Part shown: piece by piece, positions 56,101 to 64,000 of the stretch
Layout: each line of letters opens with the position of its first letter
Numbering within the stretch: the stretch's first letter is position 1
From: Cycas panzhihuaensis
Taxonomy: Eukaryota > Cycadophyta
Length of the DNA: 64,000 nt
Reading direction: 5' to 3'
NCBI GenBank assembly: GCA_023213395.1
Contig: CM041465.1
Span: 103,919,741-103,983,740, forward strand
The notes under the pieces: generated by a model
What the model was told of the DNA's origin: nothing
Seen by the model: the letters and a program-made list of their open reading frames with translations, nothing else
The model's database searches: none
Position numbers and translations under genes: made by a program

Positions 56101-57180
56101 TGCCAATAGAGTATGCAATATATGGCCTTGTGTTAGTAGTATAGATAAGACTACCTACAATTTACTTGTAGAATGTTGCATTTACCTCCCTAATATCACC
56201 ATCAGTTGAGATTTTAATATTAAGATCCATAGGTGTATCCATTGGTCGAGTACCCTCTAACTGAAACTTTGTTAGAAGATCGTTGATATATTTTTCTTGG
56301 GAGAGAAAGATTTTGCCATTCTTTTGAGTTACTTCAATTCCAAAGTAATATTTCATCAACTCGAGGTTAGATAATTCAAAAGTTTTAGCAAGGTCCTTCT
56401 TCAGCTAGTTGATTACCTGTTCACTATTTCCCATTATTAGCATGTCATCCACAAAGATTAAGATGGAAGTGACTTTATCATTTTAGTGCCTGATGAATAA
56501 TATTGCATCAATATCTTGATAGTCACAAACCTCATATCTAAGTTGCCTCATTCTTTTAGACAACTTGATAAACCAAACATGAGGGGCTTGCTTTAGGCCA
56601 TACAAGGACTTTTTAAGCTTGCAAACCTTATGCTCCTGACTGAAAATCTCATATCCTTTTGGCCGAGCCATGTAAATTTCTTCTTTAAGGTCCCCATTGA
56701 GAAATACAATCTTAACATTGAGTTGGTGAATTTTCTGACCCTGTTGAGCAGCCAAGGCTATAAGAGTTCTAATTGTAGTCCGCTTGGTTGTAGAAGCAAA
56801 GATTTCAGTGTAGTCAATGCCTTCCCTTTGTGTGAATCCTTTTTCTACCAACCTTGCCTTGTGTTTTTCTAGGGTGCCATCTGATTTGTACTTATTTTTA
56901 AACACCCATTTATTTTGAACTACCTTTCTTTCAAGTGGTAGATCAACAAGCTCCTATGTATCATTCTTGATAAGAGATTGGTACTCTTCATTCATGGCAT
57001 TTCTCCAAGCTACATGCTTTATAGCTTCTTGGTATGTTAGGGGCTCTTCATTAAGAGCAAGGTATAATTCTGCTATTTCAAGCTCAACGGAAAGTGATTC
57101 ATACATCCTTGCTCTATGGGAAATTCTAGTGCCAGTTTTACCTACCTCATCTGGTCGCATGTCCTTGTGTAGCCGGTAGG
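56100..57180 (-). pseudogene. pol: copia C2 reverse transcriptase
   Basis: The frame 56954-57160 includes EEPLTYQEAIKHVAWRNAMNEEYQSLIKNDT. The frame 56483-56905 gives ARLVEKGFTQREGIDYTEIFA, HQLNVKIVFLNGDLKEEIYM and SLYGLKQAPHVWF. A break then leads to the IFVDDML catalytic box near 56440, and MKYYFGIEVTQKNG (56310-56359) follows. The Asp of the DVKxAFLNG block reads Asn. Confidence 0.9.
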
Positions 57181-58320
57181 CTTCATAAAAACCTCAAGTT
57201 GGGAATGAGGTTTTCATTTCCACAACCTCTTGGTCTTCGTTTTGATCCTAAAAAGGATCATGTGAAATGTTTGGCACAGAGGAAGTTGACGATGCTAGAG
57301 AAGATGAGCCAGCCACAGATATTAGAGAAGATGATCCTTTTGATATGGCTTTGCCTTTGTCAACTTGGTTATTCATAAATGATGGTGCTGGATGTGTACA
57401 TATTGGTTGAGAATCATAACTTGTATCCTTCGAGGCTCTATTGTCAGATTCCAAGATTTTGAGAAACTATTCAGTATCTCTCCCCCTAAATTTTAGAATC
57501 TGGATATCAAATTCAGTAGCATCATTAAATTGGTATGAAGGCATCTTGGAGTCAAGTCTGAGTAATTGATCTTCAGTCTCTGTAAATATAACATCTATAG
57601 TGATGATGATTTTACGTTGTGAAGGTATGAAAACCTTGTATCCCTTTTTATCCATAGGGTATCTGACAAAGATGCCTTTAATGGCTCTATCTTGGAGCTT
57701 ATTTCTATGTTCCTCCAGAATATGAGCATAACAAGTAGAGCCAAAAATTCTAAAGTGGGAGATAGAGGGGGTTTGTCCATACCACATTTCATGTGGAGAG
57801 GGGCCAAGCTTGGAGGGACTAATAGTGTTGATGCAATACACAGCAGTCCAGATAGCCTCAGCCCAAAGATAGATAGGGACATTCTTATATACCAGCATAG
57901 CATGAGTCATATTCATGATGGTCTTGTTCATGCACTTGGTAACTCTATTTTGCTGGGGTGTACCTACAACAGTGGTCTGGTGTTTGATTCTATGTTGACA
58001 TAGGTATGATTCAAACTCATTGGATGTGTACTTGCCACCATTGTCAATCCTAAGTATTTTGATCTTGAATCCATATTCATTTTCCACACGAGCCTTAAAA
58101 GCTTGAAACATAGAAAAAGCTTCATCTTTCTTTGCAAGAAAAGCAACCCATACTTTCTTGGTAAAATCATCAATGAAAGTAATATAGTACCACTTCTATT
58201 TGAGAGAAGGGATGGGCATAGGACCACATATATCTGAGTGTACAAGCTACAAAGGTTGGCTAGATTTCCACTGACTATGAGGAAAGGGTTGTCTTTGAGA
58301 TTTGGCAATAATACATGCTT
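57180..58320 (-). pseudogene. pol: copia C2 integrase and linker
   Basis: A first part around 58130-58260 gives the VHSDICGPM and YYITFIDDFTKKVWV-type motifs with a stop. The frame 57467-58111 gives KILRIDNGGKYTSNEFESYL (second Asp), TPQQNRVTKCMNKTIMNMT, where E-R-x is replaced by K-C-M at the catalytic Glu, then AEAIWTAVYCINTISP and FRIFGSTCYAHI. A Ser-rich linker (57248-57454) leads to RT. Confidence 0.88.
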
Positions 58321-59070
58321 CGCATTTAAAGGGCTTAGAGGAGAGCCTAGGCAAACCAGGAAGAGTGGCTTGTAGTTCTCTTAAATAATCAATTTTGATA
58401 TGGCCCATACAAGCATGCCATAGGGCTGCTTGGGATAACTTTTGAGGAGTCAGGGTTGTGGTAAAAGCAGAGTCATCATCAACATAGTTGGCTTTAGAGG
58501 ATGGTGAGCTAGTTAGGCAAAAAAATTTGCCATTAAGAATTCCGGTCATAACCATAACATTTGAAGGAGGGTGAATGACACAGAGAGTTTGATTGTTTAC
58601 AGTTACACTCAAATTAAATCCATGTGAGACAAGGGTGGATAGGGAGAGTAGATTCTGCTTTAGAGCAAGAATATTTAAAACATCAATAAGCATAAAATCT
58701 GGAAGGCCTGGGAGTTTCAGGCAAATAGTTCTAAGTCCTTCCATTGGTTGAGATGATTTGTCAGCCATGTGTACAACACCATGAACTTCAGAGTCAAAAT
58801 CTTGAAAGAACTGGTGATGACAAGTCATGTGTTGTGTTGCTCCAGTATCCATGATCCATGATGAAGTATTTGAGATGGCATTATTTGCAACTCCAAGTGG
58901 TGAAGGCAAAAGTAAATAAGCATAACCACAATGAGTCTCAATATACTTAGTGGATCTATCAACAACATTTGATAAAGTGGTCCCAATTCTTTAAAGGTGT
59001 GCATGAGCAAACTGCATTCCACCAAAAGCATCTTCAAAAGAAGTATTATTAACATTATGTATACCATGGC
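58320..59070 (-). pseudogene. pol: copia C2 protease and GAG-pre-integrase
   Basis: The frame 58247-58909 contains SSWIMDTGATQHMTCHHQFF with an intact D-T-G, VHMADKSSQPMEGLRTICL, DVLNILALKQNLLSLSTLV and the GAG-pre-integrase segment LWHACMGHIKIDYLREL with the start of the zinc-binding CEACIIAKSQRQPFP. This is the least damaged part of C2. Confidence 0.9.
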
Positions 59071-59079
59071 GCTGTTGAT

Positions 59080-60060
59080 AATTTACTAGTTTGTTGGTGG
59101 CAATTCTACAATTTTTGGCATAATGTCCTTTTCTATTACACCTTTGGCACATAATTGTTTAATTTCCAGTCCAAGTATTGGGCTGGTTGGATTGTCTCTG
59201 ATTATTGGATCTAGGTCTAGGTTGATTATTTTGGCCTTGGCCTTGAGACTATTTTTATTGGAGCTGAGGAGCCTGTTGACTAAGAGGACATTGTCCTTGT
59301 TGTCTACCTCTTTCTCTTCCACAGGAATTACCACCTCTACGAGAGTATTGACCTTGATTTTTGGTATAACAAAGATCTTCTTCCACTTCAAAAGTAGCAT
59401 TAACTAGATCTGATGTAGTGGCAAAGTTGGTATCAAAGGTCTTATCAAATTCAATGAACTTATTAACAAGATCCTCAAAGTTTAGGGTCTTCAAAGTGCC
59501 ACTAGATTGAAGACTTCCCAATATATTTTTATAATCTAGGATATGTAGACATGATTGAATCAAGAAAGCCTATGTAATGCATTAAGTTTTAAAATATTTA
59601 TCAATGGCTTGCTTGATTGGATGAAAGAGATTGATTGTCTCACTTGCATGTCCTTTCTACAATTTCAATTTATTCATCTTCAGCACTAAGTGAACAAATT
59701 CTAAGTCTGATTTAGTGTCAAAGTTCTTATTAAGAACTTTCCATGCTGTATCATTTACAACTTCATCAATGAGATTATGCAGGGAATAATTAGTGACAAG
59801 TAGTATCCCTGCACGAATTTTATCACCATCAAGCTCCCATTGACATTTAGCTATAGCTTCAATGGGAGTAGTTGGAGAACCTCTTCCTAAAGTAGTTGTG
59901 GTAGTTATAGCTGCAATAGATGGTGTAAGTTACAAGTGATCTCTCCATAGACCTTCATACTTTGCAGTATTTCTGACACCAGCGAACCACATGTCCCAAT
60001 TTTCTTTCCCTTTTAGAATGCAGTTCACATTTTACTTGAATTATGAAGACAATGTCTTTT
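59080..60060 (-). pseudogene. gag: copia C2 gag
   Basis: The N-terminal part near 59950-60040 reads LKGKENWDMWFAGVRNTA and GLW, typical of copia gag. The middle is broken, with FEDLVNKFIEFDKTFDTNF and an ATFEVEEDLCY helix at 59330-59480. A Gln/Arg/Gly-rich spacer and an intact zinc knuckle CQRCNRKGHYAKNC (59100-59150) follow. Confidence 0.85.
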
Positions 60061-62079
60061 AGAAGGGAAAAAATGAATAAGGGACTATAAAAGTGATGGT
60101 AATAAATGACCAATCACTATTTACAAATGGGAATTGAAATGAAGTAGTGTAGTAGAAGGAAGAAGAAGTGAGAATGGTTACTCAAAGATGAAGGGAGCAA
60201 CTTAGAGAAAAGTCACCAACACTTGTGACAAATATTAACCTGACGCAGCAGGAATATAAAAAGAACTATGATAAAAATTGGCCACTAACACTTATGGCAA
60301 ATATTAACCTGATGCATCAGGAATATGAGAAGCTCTATGATTGTGGTTACACTATGGATCACTTTTTACATATAAGTAAGTGATCAATATACAAGATTGT
60401 AGGCTAATATAGAAGCTGACATCATTGGGTTTACACAACTTGAAACTTAAATGTAGGATGCGTAATCAACCCAATAACCTCTAACTTGTGTCCAACATGT
60501 AGTTGAAGTTGTTTAAGGAATGCCTAGGTTTCTAGTAGAATTAATTTGGCCTTCACCTGCGATACTTGTAATTATGCTTAGAGATGAAATCCAAGTCACA
60601 ATGGAGCCTAGGTACTCCTAATCCTCACCCAGTTCACCAATGAGCAGCTATATACCTCCTCTAAAGAGTGGTACATGCATACCCATGGCTATGATGGATA
60701 CTGGATTGGGTATATTTTAATCTTGTATTAAAGTTTCAGTTTTTCTGGTTGGTTATCATGATGATCCCTAATTGAGGCACGATGGTATGGCTAACCAAAC
60801 CTTACCAATATTCCAGTTTAGTCCAGTCCCAACTTAAAACCCACACCTCCTTTATGGCACGGTATTCTGCCAACCTAGGTATCTCAACCTTGGTGAGTGT
60901 GTTAATAGGTACAAGATGGCAGAAAATAGTGTATGTGATGTGTTCCTTTTAGGAAGAGTGAAAAGATTATCGAATTGCATCAAACGTACATTTAACTGAA
61001 AATATAATGCTTGCTTAGAGTGTTTTTTGAGTGCTTGCTTGAAGTGTCTTTAGAGTACTTACTTTGAGTGATTTTAGAGTGCTAAAATACAATGCTAATA
61101 AATGAGTGAGGACACTAGATATTGCTCTGATCTAGGTGCTTTTTTTCTCACTTTTACAATGGGCTTTTAAGCCTTATAAAAAGAAGGAAGAAATTTTCTT
61201 CACTTTTGTTTTTCTTTTTGTTAATACAAAAAAAAGTAGTCTTTACTAAATCAGCAATAACTTTCTCCCACGATGTCAAAATGGAGTACCGATTTTTGTG
61301 TTATAACTTAGACTCAGTACTTCATCTTTAGGAAGTAGAAATAGGTCCAAATGAGTTATGGAAAGATTTTGGCAGCCCTGCAAAGTTAGGAAATTATATT
61401 TTTCTAGAATTCTTACTAAAAATAATTATTGTTCACTAAAACAATAATAACTTCCTCATACAACATCCAAATTAGGTTCCAGTTTTTATGGTGGAAGGTA
61501 GACTTAGAGCCTCATCTTTAATAATTGGAATCACTTCAATTGGAGCTCTATAGAAGATTTTACAGACCTATGAAGTTTAGAAATCAAATTATATTTCTAT
61601 AGAAATTTCATCTTGCTAATATCTTATTAACACATGATACCATATAAAACTTCCATTATTTTTTGATCACCAGGATCCCAATATGGGTAAGGTGAGAGCA
61701 TATAATGATGGATATTTTAAATGGATTGAAAGTATTTAAAAGAAGGGGGTAAAACCTCCTGTTACAATCATTCTTCTAAATGCTAGAAAAATTTCAGCAG
61801 CATTTCCCCTTGTTAAATGGATAGAAAAGGGAAAAGAAAAAGAAGAATGAGATAGCATGAATAGCCACTAAAGGATTGGAATCCTTGGGCCTTACAACTC
61901 CTTGTATTATGCTTCCAAACCTACAAAATATAAAGGAAAAATAAACAATACAAAATATACTATCATAATAACTTGAAAATATTTCTAAATTCACTTTCAC
62001 AATCTCCTTCACCACATGGATTGTGGGGGAGAAGGAAGTGATGGCTCCATTACAAGTGTGAGGAATATGAAGGAAGTAA
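60060..62079 (-). other. Leader of copia C2 with tandem duplications
   Basis: This is 2 kb of non-coding leader. A unit of about 70 bp is duplicated (60213 and 60283), and a diverged unit of about 200 bp is repeated near 61229 and 61430 with a partial third near 61600. No protein family is recognisable. Confidence 0.65.
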
Positions 62080-62091
62080 GCTATGATACCA
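62080..62091 (-). other. Primer-binding site of copia C2
   Basis: The reverse complement reads TGGTATCATAGC, one mismatch from the initiator-Met consensus, with spacer CA before the LTR. Confidence 0.88.
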
Positions 62092-62093
62092 CA

Positions 62094-62391
62094 TGAAAAT
62101 AGTGGATCTATCCTTCATCTCCATGCACTAAACACAAAGGCAAACATAGGAGCAAGAGAGACTTAAGAGAAAGAAAGCAACTCTCACAAAATGGGGAGGT
62201 AAGAATGAATCTCCTCCATTGAGCTTTTACTTTTATATTGAGAGAGGAAGCATTAGAGTTAGGTGAAACAAAATTACACATAATGCATATGAAAGTGCAC
62301 TTCACTTAAGTGATCTAATTTAAAGTTCACTTAAGACCCTTTTTCAAAATAATCAACTAATGTAATGACCTTGTGACATTAACCCTTTTCA
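62094..62391 (-). repeat. 5' LTR of copia C2
   Basis: A 298-bp copy of 54772-55069, starting TGAAAATAGT and ending CCCTTTTCA, followed by TSD AGGAG. Confidence 0.94.
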
Positions 62392-62396
62392 AGGAG

Positions 62397-62613
62397 TGCA
62401 TCACCATACCATACCTCCATTCATTTTCCTCTCAAAACCCTAGTTGCAAGGAGGAGGACCATGCCCATGTATTCTAATCCTACACCCCTAAGGTATATGA
62501 GTGCCATATGTAGGCCATTTAATACCTCTTTACACCTCTATCTAGGTCCCATAGCCTAGGACTATCCCTTTAGATGTAGGTTATCTTAGGTACCCCCAGC
62601 ATGAGTGATCTCA
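62397..62613 (+). repeat. 3' LTR of T, second segment
   Basis: It continues the LTR after copia C2 (tgcatcaccataccatacct, also at 36542) and ends GATCTCA, followed by TSD CTCAT. Confidence 0.92.
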
Positions 62614-62618
62614 CTCAT

Positions 62619-62840
62619 AAATTTTAGCGTTAGGTTTTCAAGTTTCCTCTAAGCTTATGTTGGGCATAAGCTCATCATTGAACCACCATCCATGATCACC
62701 TTGTTGAATGTTTCTCCTAAAATACTCTTGGTGATATTTGGCTCCTCATTGAATAGTGGTGAAATCTTGTTTATGCTTTGTACAATCCATTTTGAATCCC
62801 TTGTAACACTCTTGCTTCTAACCATTGGATAACATGGGAT
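62619..62840 (-). pseudogene. pol: Element M protease N-terminal part
   Basis: The minus strand reads SKWIVQSINKISPLFNEEPN, SILGETFNKVIMDGGSMMSLCPT, then LENLTLKF directly at the TSD of element T. V-I-M-D-G-G-S is a protease active site of the Tat type (DGGSSxNxMP). The frame continues at 26110-25927 on the other side of T, showing that T was inserted inside this gene. Confidence 0.75.
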
Positions 62841-64000
62841 AGTCAGATTATTAATTGGAATTATTCTAGTGGGTTTTTCAAAAATCCCAACATTCTTGGG
62901 ATATCTTCCTTGGGAGTATTATTAAATACTTTGGTGTGTTTTAATGCCATTGGAGGCCTTTTAGATTTTCTACTTTTCTTTTCCTTTTTTCTTAGGAGAT
63001 GTTAGCAGAGGCTCTAGGAATTCTACTACTCCTCTTTCTTTGGGAGATGATTTTCTCCTATGGATGTTTTTTATTTTCAGGCAAGATGAAATGGGGTGGT
63101 GAGATTTTACTTCTTTCATTGATCTCTTTGCTTATGTGAATTGATCCATCCTTAATTTAGGATTTAGGTAATCCATTTCTTATTTTTCTATCTTCATATT
63201 TAATCTATTTTAAGTCTAGAGATTTATTGATTTTGGTAGGTTAAGCATTATCATTGTTAGGCTTATAGATTTTATATTAAGGAGGCACTTCTCCATGTGG
63301 TGGTTGCATGGACCACATTTGTTAACTTTTTATAGGTCCACTATGGTCTCTAGTGTTCAAACTCCAAACAAAATAGATATCTACTTATCAATTTATTCTT
63401 GGGAGGGTCTAGTGTTGTTTTGGTCAAATATGATGATCTATTCTTTTCTTTGCATTAGTTTTTACCTTGATTATTATTTTAATGTCTATTATAATAGTAA
63501 TCCTTTAAGTTGTGTTGTTGATTCATAAATTAGGCATCATATTTCTTCTATACTTACCTTTGTTCTTCTACTACTATTAGATCTTTCTTCTTCTTCTGTT
63601 ATCTTCTTCTTTTAAAGTTTTAACTTTAATTAAGGTATATCTTCCCTTAATATATTTATTTTAAAGCTTTTACATTTTGCTATATATTTTCATGCTTTTC
63701 TGTAAGTAGTTCCTTGATTTCATTGAACAATATTTTTAGCATGTTATCATGAACTTTGGTATTCTTTAAATTGTCCATCTTTCAAACTTTAATGCTAATT
63801 TCTTTTTTTTCACAAAACTTATCATCATGTAATGTTTTAGAGATCTCTAAATTTGGATGTAAACCCATTCATAAAATAACTTTTCATAAGATTGTCTAGC
63901 ACCTTCTACCCATAAATCATATTTTATGGAAATAATAGCCAACTAACTTGTAAAGTCTAATATGCATTTTCTTAGTCATTGCCTTACATTTCTTAGTGTT
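62841..64000 (-). other. Probable gag side of element M, strongly decayed
   Basis: By position and orientation this should hold the M gag-protease spacer and gag. Only weak minus-strand traces were seen, for example KVLDNLMKSYFMNGFTSKFRDL near 63850-63920. T-rich stretches dominate, and no zinc knuckle could be confirmed. The element continues off the right edge. Confidence 0.4.

Larger units (their letters stand above)
54772..62391 (-). mobile_element. Complete Ty1/copia element C2 nested in the 3' LTR of T (7.6 kb)
   Basis: LTRs of 298 bp lie at both ends with TSD AGGAG (54767-54771 and 62392-62396). They differ at about 23 positions. On the minus strand the order is LTR, primer-binding site, 2-kb leader, gag, protease, integrase, RT, RNase H, polypurine tract, LTR. 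Genes are broken more often than in C1. Confidence 0.95.
26116..62613 (+). mobile_element. Tat/Ogre-like Ty3/gypsy element T with three nested insertions
   Basis: T begins TGTTTCC at 26116 and ends GATCTCA at 62613, flanked by TSD CTCAT (26111-26115 and 62614-62618). It has LTRs of about 2475 and 2490 bp once inserts are removed, a TGGCGACC-type primer-binding site, gag, protease, RT, RNase H, integrase, a polypurine tract and the 3' LTR, all on the plus strand. Removing C1, X and C2 leaves about 15.2 kb, within the size range of large Tat/Ogre-type elements. The genes are full of stops. It was inserted inside the protease gene of element M. Confidence 0.93.

Noticed and set aside
1-64000. 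CRISPR arrays, bacterial operons, riboswitches or organelle-derived DNA
   Set aside because: No regularly spaced repeats, Shine-Dalgarno-led gene clusters, or plastid or mitochondrial genes were seen. All recognisable coding DNA is retrotransposon.
1-64000. Host protein-coding genes
   Set aside because: Every frame with a recognisable motif belongs to gag or pol. The remaining frames are short, low-complexity or overlap retroelement genes.

Overview
This is plant nuclear DNA from a large, repeat-dominated genome, with a seed plant or gymnosperm-like genome as the best guess. The evidence is the content: Ty1/copia and Ty3/gypsy LTR retrotransposons of plant type, initiator-Met primer-binding sites (TGGTATCAGAGC) and 5-bp target-site duplications (TSDs). 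No host protein gene, rRNA gene or complete tRNA gene was found. Species cannot be read from the sequence. All retroelement genes are broken by stops and frameshifts, many of which look like C-to-T or G-to-A changes (TGG or CAA/CAG to stop), the usual decay of methylated plant transposons.

Left part (1-18.7 kb): a partial minus-strand copia element with its 5' LTR (1-2726) sits inside an older plus-strand copia RNase H gene (2727 to about 3.5 kb). A complete 5.28-kb minus-strand copia, C3 (4830-10108, TSD GTAGT), follows. Next come a probable plus-strand gypsy LTR (about 10.74-11.8 kb), a decayed minus-strand gypsy gag-protease (11.9-13.07 kb) with a primer-binding site at 15625-15636, and a short 2.8-kb LTR element (15858-18673, TSD AGTTA).

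Right part (about 18.7-64 kb) is one nested stack. The oldest layer is a minus-strand Ty3/gypsy element, M. Its pol C-terminus, integrase, RNase H and RT lie at 19.0-26.1 kb, and its protease resumes at 62.6 kb. M is split by a 2.57-kb GC-rich solo LTR (19291-21860, TSD CTTTC) and by a plus-strand Tat/Ogre-like gypsy element, T (26116-62613, TSD CTCAT), with 2.5-kb LTRs. T is itself split by three later insertions: copia C1 in its 5' LTR (28127-36291, TSD GGACC), chromovirus X between gag and protease (42017-47560, TSD GTGCT), and copia C2 in its 3' LTR (54772-62391, TSD AGGAG). Without these inserts T would be about 15.2 kb.

LTR-pair differences counted by eye agree with the nesting: T about 11% (one stretch), C2 about 7.7%, C3 about 5.6%, X about 5% (partial LTR), C1 about 2.4%. 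No new protein system was found. The best leads are the nested stack, the hairpin-rich GC-rich solo LTR, splice-site-like motifs shared by the T LTR family, a tRNA-like segment in the C1 leader, and an unexplained 2.5-kb block inside T.
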